Assembly: GCA_001871075.1 (NCBI GenBank)
Contig: MNUP01000014.1
Coordinates: 1 to 7,848 of the forward strand
DNA length: 7,848 nt
From: Candidatus Desantisbacteria bacterium CG1_02_49_89
GTDB taxonomy: Bacteria > Desantisbacteria > UBA1551
Reading direction: 5' to 3'
In this document: in pieces, positions 1 to 5,976 of the stretch
Layout: every line of letters begins with the position of its first letter
How positions within the stretch are numbered: the first letter of the stretch is position 1
Notes under the pieces: model-generated
Databases searched by the model: none
Told to the model about the DNA's origin: nothing
What the model saw: the letters and a program-made list of their open reading frames with translations, nothing else
Made by a program: the position numbers and the translations under genes

Positions 1-321
1 AGTCCTCTGCCTATGAACCTGAAAGCAGGCATTGCCAATAAGTCTGCTGACAGCAAGCTTACTCTATCAGCTGACCTGAATTACTCCATCCTTGATTCCA
101 TATGGGCTGTGGGAGCAGGTATTGAATATTGGGTCCATCCTGTGTTTGCCATAAGGGCAGGATATAAGTATAACAGCGCGATAAACAACACTTTGGGAGC
201 GCTTGCCGGCCTAACCTGCGGTGTTGGCTTCAAGATTGGCATACTGGGTATAGATTACGCCCTTGTTCCTTACGGGGATTTAGGTTATACCCACCGAATT
301 TCGCTCATTGCGAAATTCTAA
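1..321 (+). CDS. PorV/PorQ-family outer-membrane beta-barrel protein, C-terminal part
   Basis: The frame is already open at base 1, so this is the last 106 residues of a longer gene; the Met at base 13 is probably internal. Alternating hydrophobic/polar strands (ADLNYSILDSIWAVGAGIEYW, split by turns; FAIRAGYKYNS; IGILGIDYALVPYGDLG) and the ending YTHRISLIAKF are typical of the PorV/PorQ (UPF0164-like) barrels related to FadL, where the sequence 'DYALVPYGDLGxTHRxS' marks the last strands. The terminal Phe preceded by alternating hydrophobics is the usual signal for BAM-dependent insertion. Members sit in the outer membrane; in Bacteroidetes PorV serves type IX secretion, but in other phyla the family is of unknown role, so a secretion function cannot be assumed here. 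Family call is fairly secure; specific function is not. Confidence 0.75.
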   Translation, partial: SPLPMNLKAGIANKSADSKLTLSADLNYSILDSIWAVGAGIEYWVHPVFAIRAGYKYNSAINNTLGALAGLTCGVGFKIGILGIDYALVPYGDLGYTHRISLIAKF

Positions 322-349
322 TTGCGCATAACTGTTTTTATGCGCAATT
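320..349 (+). terminator. Perfect 11-bp hairpin directly at the stop codon of the barrel gene
   Basis: AATTGCGCATA (320-330) pairs exactly with TATGCGCAATT (339-349) around an 8-base loop. The stem begins inside the stop codon. No T tract follows, so it is a poor intrinsic terminator alone; it may protect the 3' end of the mRNA while the stronger hairpin at 441-470 ends transcription. Confidence 0.45.
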
Positions 350-440
350 GTCTAAGGGATATAGTGAACTTTATAAGACAGGACACATGATTAATTTCAT
401 AAAAATAAAATATGAATGGATGGATTCGTTTAATTGAAAA

Positions 441-470
441 AAAAGGGGCAAAAATGCCCCTTTTATTTTT
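441..470 (+). terminator. Intrinsic terminator, possibly bidirectional
   Basis: AAAAGGGGCA (441-450) pairs perfectly with TGCCCCTTTT (455-464) around AAAA, preceded by an A tract (437-440) and followed by TTTTATTTTT. The A tract upstream makes it able to work on either strand. It lies 120 bases after the barrel gene and 101 bases before the next gene, so it separates the two transcription units. Confidence 0.82.
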
Positions 471-493
471 AAAATAAAAAACCTTTATATGTA

Positions 494-561
494 ATGCCAC
501 GGCTTGCCCGTTGGGCCTGATTACTTGCGCCGGGTAAACGCGCGGACGCGGGCATAAGGAG
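494..561 (+). promoter_or_regulatory. GC-rich leader with nested complementarity, ending in the ribosome binding site
   Basis: The stretch between the terminator and the GxGYxYP gene turns abruptly GC-rich. ATGCC (494-498) can pair with GGCAT (551-555), TGCCCG (505-510) with CGGGCA (549-554), and GCCC (506-509) with GGGC (513-516); the last two are mutually exclusive. AAGGAG at 556-561 is the ribosome binding site, directly after the pairing region, so folding could affect translation. It does not match any riboswitch consensus I can recall. No convincing sigma-70 promoter is visible upstream. Structure is inferred by eye only. Confidence 0.3.
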
Positions 562-570
562 AAAAGAGCA

Positions 571-2988
571 GTGATGAAAAACCGGCTGCTGTTCCTGATA
601 CCCCAGCTGATCTGCTGCCTGGCAGCGGTGAAATACGCCGAAGGTGCCCGGGCAGGAGGCGAGGCACGCGTTTTCAGAGTTGAGGGGCTGACCAGGCCTG
701 AGAGGGTCATGGTTGAAACCCTTCAGGGAATAGTGAACAGGAAAGGCCCAAGGCTTTTCCTGCTCACGATAGAGGAAGACCGCAAGTGGCAGGAGATATA
801 CCAAGAAAAATACGGATTTAGTTTTACCCCGGTTGAAAACCTTGCTAAGTTGATCGAGGCATTCAGAGATGATATATCCGGCCTGGTCCTTTATGATCTT
901 AATCTGGACGCTGAACAATGGGTTGCTGTCACACTCGCAGGCATTGAAAACCTGCTGCCTGTGACAGAAAGCATCCTGTCAGGCAAAAGCCCGGGCTTAA
1001 GAAATAACGGCCTGGCAGAAGAATACGGTTTTAGAGTCGCGCAGGACCTGCGGGACCGCTGGGACGACAATATAGAGCCGTATAACTGGGCCTTAAAAGA
1101 ATTAATGCCGAAATGCAGCAGGAAGGTCTGCCACAGCATAGATGCCGAATACCGGGACGCGAAAGTAGGGCTGTGCGGTCCGATGTGGGGTTTTGATTAC
1201 TCCGTGATGAAGAAAGGTTTTGTTTTCAACCTTTCTCCAGCGCCCAAGAAGGGGCTTTCCTACGGGAACGTTGAGGTAGGTGGCTATCCAAGGCAGGTAG
1301 CATTATATAGGGAAATATTGAAGAATCTTGATCCGCCTGCCCAGGTCAACGGGTACGGTGAGCCTGAGGACGTTTTCTGCAGCCTGCTCTCCGAATACGG
1401 GCATTTTTCCTTCCACGCCTTTAATAACTGGAGCTTCCACACCGGCGTAAAGCCGCTCAATAAAGAACTGCGCCAGAAATTACACTTCACCGTTTCAAAC
1501 ACAAAACTTCAGAAGAAATTTTACGTAAGCTTCCTGACAAGCGAGGGCGACACGATGAAGCCTGTCATTCCCTTCGCTTACGGAGCCTGGTTCAGTTCTG
1601 TAAGAGGAAAGGTGCCGGTGAACTGGGGAATAAACCCCATAATGGCAGAGCAGTTCCCCGCGATGCTTGAGTATTACTATGAGAACGCCTCCGAGAACGA
1701 TTATTTCTTCGCCGGCTGTTCAGGCGCGGGATACGTTTACCCGAACCTGCTCCCTGACGTCACGCAGTTCGCAAAGCATACAGGCAGGCTGATGGAACTC
1801 GCGGACATAAGCATTGTTGACATATGGGGAGGGGATAACCCTGAAAAGCTGGAGGAATACGCTGCCGCGGCGAAGCCTGAAGGTTTTACGCATCTGGGCG
1901 GCCCTGCCAGGATCAAAATGCTGAAACAGGGTATACCGGTGATATTCCACGAATTAAGTTACTGGCAGGAAAACGCGAAGAAGGACCTTACAGGGAAAGA
2001 CCCCGGCTGGAAAGATCTTTCCCGGGATGAAAAGAACAGGGCAATGGCAGGATGGCTGGCAGAAAAGATCAGGGGGATAGCATCAAGGAACGAGCCGCCG
2101 TTCTTCATCACGGTTTACGGTGACCTGCACGGGTTTGAAGAAGGCCCGGAGATCTATAAAATGACCTCTGATATCCTGGGTGTGGAAAAATTCAAGGTTG
2201 CCCGCCTGGACGAGATGATCTCGGCAGCAAGGCTTGCCAACACAGGAAAGGTTCTCGCGGCATATCCGAAATGCCTTTTTTATTCTAAGGGCCTGCGGGT
2301 TGCGTCCTGGGATATCCGGGTCCAGAACCTGCAGGACAAAGCAGAGAAAGTAAGGATAGAAGTGAAAAGCGCTGGTATTGAGCAGATAGGACCGGAAAAG
2401 GAATTTCTTTTTAAGCCATGGGACGCAGGATACGTGAATATAAGGGCAAGACTTGATTCTGAGAAAGGTGAAGCGCAGGTTGTCCTGTCATACGGGAACA
2501 GGCGCGAGGAAAAGAATGTCGCTTTCAGCGCGATCGATGGCGATGTGCCGGAAAGCGCGGCGCTCAGATTATCGTATAGCGCTGTTAACCTGCCACACGC
2601 AGGGGGCGGAAGAATAGAAGACAGGGAGTCAATATTCGGCGAAGCCTGGTCTTCGCGTGAAGGCAGCCCATGCCATATCATCTACGGCCCATACGAAAGT
2701 CTTCCGGATGGGAAATACACCGCGTTTTTCAGGTTGAAAACGGCTGAAAGGATACCTGAACCGGTGTGCGTCCTGGACGTGTTCAGCGGAGGCACAGGCG
2801 GGGCTCACAGATCAGAGGAAATTTATATAAAGGGAATTGATTTCAAAAAAGCAGGGGAATACCAGTGGTTCAGGGTCCCGTTCGAATGGTCATCAAGGTC
2901 AGGGCTTGCGGAATTCAGGGTTTTTTGGACAGGTAAAGCCGCTATTTCAGTTGATTGCGTGGCAGTATTTAAAACGGAGGGCAAGTGA
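571..2988 (+). CDS. Secreted GxGYxYP-domain protein (putative glycoside hydrolase) with C-terminal beta-sandwich
   Basis: The signature GAGYVYP is at residues 385-391 (bases 1723-1743), which defines the GxGYxYP family, a putative glycoside hydrolase family of largely unproven activity. Order seen: signal peptide 1-28 (Lys/Arg, then LLFLIPQLICCLAAV, likely cut near EGARA); GxGYxYP N-terminal region about 33-300; catalytic-type C-terminal region about 315-556, containing SEGD (324-327), GAGYVYP and YGDLHGF (516-522); an Ig-like segment about 565-655; and a jelly-roll, carbohydrate-binding-like end about 660-805 with YGPYESLPDGKYTAFFRLK, the usual wording of such modules. AAGGAG at 556-561 lies 9 bases before GTG 571 and 12 before ATG 574; either could be the start. 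The stop overlaps the next gene by 4 bases. Export and family are well supported; substrate and enzymatic activity are not known. Asp/Glu in SEGD and YGDLHGF are candidate active-site residues by inference only. Confidence 0.85.
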   Translation: MMKNRLLFLIPQLICCLAAVKYAEGARAGGEARVFRVEGLTRPERVMVETLQGIVNRKGPRLFLLTIEEDRKWQEIYQEKYGFSFTPVENLAKLIEAFRDDISGLVLYDLNLDAEQWVAVTLAGIENLLPVTESILSGKSPGLRNNGLAEEYGFRVAQDLRDRWDDNIEPYNWALKELMPKCSRKVCHSIDAEYRDAKVGLCGPMWGFDYSVMKKGFVFNLSPAPKKGLSYGNVEVGGYPRQVALYREILKNLDPPAQVNGYGEPEDVFCSLLSEYGHFSFHAFNNWSFHTGVKPLNKELRQKLHFTVSNTKLQKKFYVSFLTSEGDTMKPVIPFAYGAWFSSVRGKVPVNWGINPIMAEQFPAMLEYYYENASENDYFFAGCSGAGYVYPNLLPDVTQFAKHTGRLMELADISIVDIWGGDNPEKLEEYAAAAKPEGFTHLGGPARIKMLKQGIPVIFHELSYWQENAKKDLTGKDPGWKDLSRDEKNRAMAGWLAEKIRGIASRNEPPFFITVYGDLHGFEEGPEIYKMTSDILGVEKFKVARLDEMISAARLANTGKVLAAYPKCLFYSKGLRVASWDIRVQNLQDKAEKVRIEVKSAGIEQIGPEKEFLFKPWDAGYVNIRARLDSEKGEAQVVLSYGNRREEKNVAFSAIDGDVPESAALRLSYSAVNLPHAGGGRIEDRESIFGEAWSSREGSPCHIIYGPYESLPDGKYTAFFRLKTAERIPEPVCVLDVFSGGTGGAHRSEEIYIKGIDFKKAGEYQWFRVPFEWSSRSGLAEFRVFWTGKAAISVDCVAVFKTEGK

Positions 2989-3785
2989 AAATATCAATAT
3001 TCATATTAGCCATATGCCTGAGCGCCGGATGCGCGATCGGGGCGGATATCGATTATAAAAAGTTCGGTATTGAGCCGGGCACAGCAGTTTTTCCAAGCTT
3101 GAAGACCGGGTATGCTTTGCAGTATGCCGAAGGCATAAAGAATATACTCAAGACCGAAGACGGGGGAAAGACCTGGAAGGTGTGCAGGAAGGGTAAGGTA
3201 ATAATGGAGCATGACGACGAAGCGCCTGAGGGGGAATCCCCCGGTTCTGAAAATATCGACATCCTGTGTTTTCCAGATGAGAACAACAGTTTTGCCTATG
3301 GCGGCGGCCAGATATCAATTCCGATATTCCTTACAACGCGTGACGGGGGCTTGACCTGGGAAGAGGCAGGCCCGGATAAGATCGAGCTGCTTATCTGCGA
3401 TGGGATCCAGGCAATGTTGATGTTCAGCGCGAACGAAGGATACATACTGAACCTTGCAGGCGGCCTGCTCAAGACTTCAAACGGCTGGAAAGAAGCAAAG
3501 AAGATGTATCCCGGGAAACCCGATGATATCTACAGTCCTGGTTGGCCTGTCCGCGATTTCATCTGCTTCAGGGATATAAATACAGGGTTCCTTATTGTCG
3601 AAAAAGGGGTTATTTACACAGCGGACGGGGGAAAGACCTGGAGGCTCACACTTCCCTTCGATGGATACCAGGCAGAAAAAGTGGTCAGGATGACAGATCA
3701 TGTGTTGATAATATTAAAAAACACAAGTTTGGGTTATTCAAGCACCAATTTCGGCGCGGCGTGGAACAGTTGTAGATGGGATTAA
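2985..3785 (+). CDS. Secreted Asp-box (BNR/YCF48-like) beta-propeller protein
   Basis: 266 residues starting with GTG inside the GTGA overlap with the preceding stop; GGAGG at 2976-2980 is its ribosome binding site, so the two genes are translationally coupled. MKISIFILAICLSAGCAIGA is a signal peptide; the Cys at 16 has Leu at -4 rather than -3, so a lipoprotein is possible but the lipobox is not canonical. Asp-box motifs (S/T-x-D-x-G-x-T-W) occur at 57-64 (TEDGGKTW), 118-125 (TRDGGLTW) and 212-219 (TADGGKTW), with degenerate ones near 164-168 (TSNGW) and 253-260 (STNFGAAW). These mark beta-propeller blades as in sialidases, sortilin and YCF48-like proteins. Three clear and two weak blades are fewer than the 6-7 of a closed propeller, so it may be a shortened propeller or dimerise. 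No sialidase catalytic residues can be assigned. It probably binds glycan or protein outside the inner membrane together with the GxGYxYP protein. Confidence 0.75.
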   Translation: MKISIFILAICLSAGCAIGADIDYKKFGIEPGTAVFPSLKTGYALQYAEGIKNILKTEDGGKTWKVCRKGKVIMEHDDEAPEGESPGSENIDILCFPDENNSFAYGGGQISIPIFLTTRDGGLTWEEAGPDKIELLICDGIQAMLMFSANEGYILNLAGGLLKTSNGWKEAKKMYPGKPDDIYSPGWPVRDFICFRDINTGFLIVEKGVIYTADGGKTWRLTLPFDGYQAEKVVRMTDHVLIILKNTSLGYSSTNFGAAWNSCRWD

Positions 3786-3843
3786 GATAACTGATCCCAT
3801 TGACATAGACTATTGCATTGAAGCATTAATTTTTAACCTGCGG

Positions 3844-3992
3844 GTCATTGCGAGCCCGAAGGGCGCGGCAATCCAGATACGAGATTGCTTCGTCACTCCA
3901 AAATGCTTCCCCCTGTAATTCCGATTAAACCGGAATTTAATACAGGGGCCTTCGAGTCAGAACCAGGTCGATGACTCTACGGTCGCAACGAC
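3844..3992 (+). mobile_element. MITE-like element with imperfect terminal inverted repeats
   Basis: The left end GTCATTGCGAG (3844-3854) and the reverse complement of the right end GTCGCAACGAC (3982-3992) agree at 9 of 11 positions. Inside are nested hairpins: ATTGC/GCAAT around GCCC-GAA-GGGC (3847-3872), the alternative GCAATC (3868-3873)/GATTGC (3883-3888), and a long arm CCCCTGTA+ATTCCG (3910-3923) with CGGAAT+TACAGGGG (3931-3948), broken by TTAA. No open reading frame of note is inside and no clear target duplication flanks it. Ends of the form GTCATTGCGA...GCAATC are, from general knowledge, a widely dispersed repeat family in bacterial genomes. It lies between the propeller gene and what is probably that operon's terminator. 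A related end occurs at 5977. Strand is arbitrary. Confidence 0.6.
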
Positions 3993-4020
3993 AGATAAAT
4001 CAGGGATTCATGTTGCAAAG

Positions 4021-4052
4021 AACTACTGCGTAAAACTGCAGTAGTTTTTTTA
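4021..4052 (+). terminator. Intrinsic terminator of the GxGYxYP/propeller operon (likely)
   Basis: AACTACTGC (4021-4029) pairs perfectly with GCAGTAGTT (4038-4046) around an 8-base loop and runs into TTTTTTT. It is 235 bases after the propeller stop codon, with the MITE-like element filling the gap, and just before the AT-rich promoter region of the next gene. Confidence 0.8.
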
Positions 4053-4055
4053 TTT

Positions 4056-4203
4056 ATTATTATAAGGATAGAATATATTTTAAATGTAATGATATATAGT
4101 ATTCAAAATGTCATAATAAATAATATCTCTAATGTCTTTAATGTATTAAAAATATGTTTAAAATGATTTTTTACTTGACAAATATGTAAAATTATGCTAT
4201 AAT
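4056..4203 (+). promoter_or_regulatory. Consensus sigma-70 promoter (4175-4203) below a very AT-rich upstream region
   Basis: TTGACA (4175-4180) and TATAAT (4198-4203) are both perfect consensus hexamers with a 17-base spacer, and TG at 4195-4196 adds an extended -10. Transcription should start near 4210. Bases 4081-4200 are 84% A+T (19 G+C in 120), with A/T tracts that could act as an UP element or bend. AATGT recurs at 4083, 4107 and 4131 with exact 24-base spacing, which may be chance in such sequence. By consensus score this should be the strongest promoter in the window. Confidence 0.85.
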
Positions 4204-4220
4204 ATAGATGTAGTAAAAAA

Positions 4221-4236
4221 TTAACTTTTAAGTTAA
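4221..4236. promoter_or_regulatory. Palindrome just downstream of the transcription start: possible operator
   Basis: TTAACTT (4221-4227), TT, AAGTTAA (4230-4236) form a perfect 7+7 inverted repeat at about +11 to +26 of the predicted transcript, 18 bases before the start codon. A repressor there would block the strong promoter. It is too AT-rich to be a stable RNA hairpin, so a DNA-binding site is the better reading. No regulator is identified. Confidence 0.45.
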
Positions 4237-4254
4237 TAAACGGATGAGATAATA

Positions 4255-4602
4255 ATGGAATTCGAAAAGTTCATACCTACCAGGGGAACAGCAGAGCCAA
4301 GGATATCGATACTGAAAAGCGGGCTGATGAGTTTCAACGCGGCAGCCGTAGGTTCTTTTCTTCTGCGCAATTTCGATTCCGTTATCCTTTACTACAGCAG
4401 GCAGAACAGGGTGATGGGCATAGAGCCCACCAACGACCAGAATGAACCTGCGAAGATCAAGCTGCAGAAAAGAAAGAATTACGTCTGGATAGGCGCCAAG
4501 AAATTCCTTGATCATTTTAAGATAAAATACCCGGCCGCGAAGGTTGCGGTGATCGCCGGGAAAGAAAGGGGGATGCTGACAATACAGGTTGAAAACAAAT
4601 AA
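4255..4602 (+). CDS. Small cytoplasmic protein of unknown function (115 aa)
   Basis: ATG 4255 follows a modest GGATGAG site (4242-4248). No signal peptide or membrane segment. I do not recognise a named family, but the layout resembles small uncharacterised proteins I recall from diverse bacteria: PRISILKSGLMSFNAAAV (15-32), then VILYYSRQNRVMGIEPT (43-59), then WIGAKKFLDHFKI (78-90). The first two blocks have the strand-turn-'hxhxxG.hxhxxxAh'-helix-strand pattern reminiscent of AbrB/SpoVT-type swapped hairpins (RI.I...G.I.....A......VxLYxD...IGIxPT); this is a weak structural guess. It has its own consensus promoter with a palindrome, so it may bind DNA and control itself, but nothing proves this. 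Arginine codons are 6 AGR to 1 CGN, matching the cysteine synthase. Real gene: quite sure. Function: unknown. Confidence 0.72.
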   Translation: MEFEKFIPTRGTAEPRISILKSGLMSFNAAAVGSFLLRNFDSVILYYSRQNRVMGIEPTNDQNEPAKIKLQKRKNYVWIGAKKFLDHFKIKYPAAKVAVIAGKERGMLTIQVENK

Positions 4603-4620
4603 CGCGGGCGCGATTTTGCT

Positions 4621-4755
4621 TCCGACAACACACACTCTAACTCATCCCACTCTTACAAATACTTTTACACCGATTCTAACACGATCAACTATAACTATCC
4701 CGACACCTTTTACTTTACTGTCTAACAAACTATCCAACTAACAAACTATCCAACT
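4621..4755 (+). terminator. C-rich, G-poor stretch: candidate Rho-dependent terminator (rut-like)
   Basis: In these 135 bases there are 45 C and only 5 G, so the RNA should be unstructured and C-rich, which is what Rho needs to load. It starts about 20 bases after the stop of the 115-residue protein, which has no intrinsic terminator. It has no open reading frame of note. The same skew could instead come from repeat expansion, since its 3' end is a tandem repeat. Confidence 0.4.
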
Positions 4756-4756
4756 A
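4722..4756 (+). repeat. Tandem repeat, 16-bp unit, just over two copies
   Basis: CTAACAAACTATCCAA occurs at 4722-4737 and again, identical, at 4738-4753, followed by CTA. An earlier related word (AACTATCC, 4693-4700) suggests the low-G region grew from such units. Confidence 0.85.
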
Positions 4757-4810
4757 CGTTTTTAAGGAAAGGCGCCGCGTTTTAATAAGCACAGCTGCAT
4801 CAAGTCTACA

Positions 4811-4955
4811 GGTCCGGGCTTGCCTTTATTCAGGCAGGCCCGGGCCGTATTACCGGCAGGAATCGGTGTAATCATTTGTAAAAAATCTGAGTCCCTAAGG
4901 GATTCCCGCATTTTGCTTTCATAAGAAAGCAGCGGGGAATAATCATCATAAGGAG
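4811..4955 (+). promoter_or_regulatory. Hairpin-rich leader of the cysteine synthase gene
   Basis: A strong stem CCGGGCTTGCCT (4814-4825)/AGGCAGGCCCGG (4832-4843), with one G-U pair, is followed by TCCCTAAGGGA (4892-4902), then a second hairpin TGCTTTC (4914-4920)/GAAAGCA (4925-4931) that extends outward through ATTCCCGC (4902-4909)/GCGGGGAAT (4932-4940) with one bulged base. The second ends 10 bases before the AAGGAG site (4950-4955). The first has no T tract. There is no T-box sequence and no SAM-riboswitch signature, so it does not fit the usual cysteine/methionine controls. It could be an unrecognised leader or simply interspersed palindromes. Confidence 0.3.
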
Positions 4956-4963
4956 ATAAATGT

Positions 4964-5866
4964 ATGATATATTCAAATATTCTGGAGACCATAGGCAACA
5001 CCCCGATAATCAGGATCAACAAGCTTAACCCGAATAACAAAGTTGACGGAGTCAATATATACGCGAAATTCGAGGGAACCAATCCCACGGGAAGCATAAA
5101 GGACAGGATCGCACTCAAAATGATCGAGCAGGCGGAAAAGGAAGGCGTCCTGGCAAAGGGCAAGACCATAATCGAGCCTACCTCAGGCAACACCGGCATA
5201 GGCCTGGCGATGATCGGCGTCGCGAAAGGTTACAAGGTCGAGATCGTGATGAGCGGAGCTGTTTCAATAGAAAGAAGGAAGATGATACAGGCGTTCGGCG
5301 CGAAAGTGACACTGACAGACCCCGGGCTGGGAACAGACGGCGCGATCAAAAAAGCCAGGGAGCTTGTGAAAAAATATCCCCGAAGGTATTTTATGCCGGA
5401 CCAGTTCACCAACAAGTATAATAAGATCGCCCATTATAAAACAACAGCCGAGGAGATCTGGAAACAGACCAGGGGCAGGATTGACTATTTTATTTCCGCG
5501 ATAGGGACCTCAGGGACCCTGATGGGCGTGGGCACATACCTTAAGGAAAAGAACCCGAAGATCAAGGTGATCTCCGCCGAGCCTATTAAGGGGCACTATA
5601 TCCAGGGCCTGAAGAACATGGAAGAAGCAATAGTCCCTGCCATATACAATCCTTCTTTGCTTGATGAGGTCATAATGATCGACACGGAACAGGCGTTTGA
5701 AATGTCAAGGCGGATAGTGAAAAAAGAGGGTATTTTCGTTGGCATGAGTTCAGGCGCCGCGATGCTTGCGGCCATAAAGGTCGCCAGGAGGATCAAAAAA
5801 GGCAATATCGTCATTATCTTCCCTGACAGGGGAGAAAAGTACCTGAGCACGAACCTGTTTAAATAA
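4964..5866 (+). CDS. cysK/cysM-like: Cysteine synthase family protein (PLP-dependent, CysK/CysM type)
   Basis: 300 residues, normal for a single-domain cysteine synthase. It makes L-cysteine by replacing the leaving group of O-acetylserine (or O-phosphoserine) with sulfide, in the cytoplasm. Key features: Lys46 in NPTGSIKDR is the PLP Schiff-base lysine; TSGNTG (73-78) binds the substrate carboxylate; GTSGT (181-185) holds the PLP phosphate; SSGAA (262-266) carries the Ser facing the pyridine nitrogen; FPDRGEKYLST (286-296) closes the fold. SIERRKM (101-107) is the usual 'SxERR' helix. NPTGSIKDR, GHYIQGLKNMEEAIVPAIY and PDRGEKYLST look more like the CysM/archaeal-type branch than enteric CysK, so the preferred donor cannot be fixed. 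No CBS domains follow, arguing against cystathionine beta-synthase. AAGGAG (4950-4955) sits 8 bases before ATG 4964; the ATG at 4960 is out of frame. No serine acetyltransferase gene is adjacent, which is unusual but not rare. Confidence 0.92.
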   Translation: MIYSNILETIGNTPIIRINKLNPNNKVDGVNIYAKFEGTNPTGSIKDRIALKMIEQAEKEGVLAKGKTIIEPTSGNTGIGLAMIGVAKGYKVEIVMSGAVSIERRKMIQAFGAKVTLTDPGLGTDGAIKKARELVKKYPRRYFMPDQFTNKYNKIAHYKTTAEEIWKQTRGRIDYFISAIGTSGTLMGVGTYLKEKNPKIKVISAEPIKGHYIQGLKNMEEAIVPAIYNPSLLDEVIMIDTEQAFEMSRRIVKKEGIFVGMSSGAAMLAAIKVARRIKKGNIVIIFPDRGEKYLSTNLFK

Positions 5867-5886
5867 AAACGCCTGCCCTGGTCCAA

Positions 5887-5934
5887 ATCTCCCCCTTTAA
5901 CAAAGGGGGATTAAGGGGGATTTAGGGGGATTTT
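5887..5934. repeat. Palindrome plus tandem GGGGGA repeat (AATCCCCCT-type interspersed repeat)
   Basis: TCCCCCTTT (5890-5898) pairs perfectly with AAAGGGGGA (5902-5910) around AAC. The right arm is then repeated as GGGGGATTAA, GGGGGATTTA, GGGGGATTTT. Repeats of this wording are common between genes in many bacterial phyla. Lying 21 bases after the cysteine synthase stop, the hairpin may protect or end that mRNA, but no T tract follows directly. Confidence 0.7.
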
Positions 5935-5938
5935 GCCT

Positions 5939-5959
5939 GCCCCGACGTAACGTCGGGGC
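5939..5959. repeat. Perfect 9-bp GC-rich hairpin
   Basis: GCCCCGACG (5939-5947) pairs exactly with CGTCGGGGC (5951-5959) around TAA. It has no T tract, so it is not a standard terminator; it looks like a small palindromic repeat unit wedged between two others. Confidence 0.6.
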
Positions 5960-5976
5960 GGATGTATCGTTACTAT

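Noticed and set aside
387-437. 16-codon frame MINFIKIKYEWMDSFN just before the terminator
   Set aside because: AGGA upstream gives weak support, but it is very short, AT-rich and unrecognisable.
494-560. Cyclic-di-GMP (GEMM) riboswitch in the leader, from GGGCCTGA and CCGGGTAAA
   Set aside because: The defining GGGACGCAAAGCC-type core and the proper spacing of the two halves are absent.
318-918. Two overlapping minus-strand frames (318-710 and 469-918)
   Set aside because: They lie over a terminator and over the start of the well-supported secreted gene; their products are rich in Pro/Ser/Arg or low-complexity and match no family.
2280-2681. 133-codon minus-strand frame
   Set aside because: It is antisense to the C-terminal beta-sandwich region of the GxGYxYP protein, with a Ser/Pro-rich product and no ribosome binding site noted; a shadow.
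4228-4635. 135-codon minus-strand frame
   Set aside because: It covers the whole of the 115-residue forward gene, which has a perfect promoter and start; the reverse product has no recognisable features.
4811-4955. T-box or SAM riboswitch before cysteine synthase
   Set aside because: No AGGGUGG-type T-box sequence, no specifier loop and no SAM core; only generic hairpins are seen.
5905-5934. G-quadruplex from the GGGGG runs
   Set aside because: Only three long G runs are close together; the fourth is part of a strong hairpin (5951-5959), so a four-run quadruplex is unlikely.
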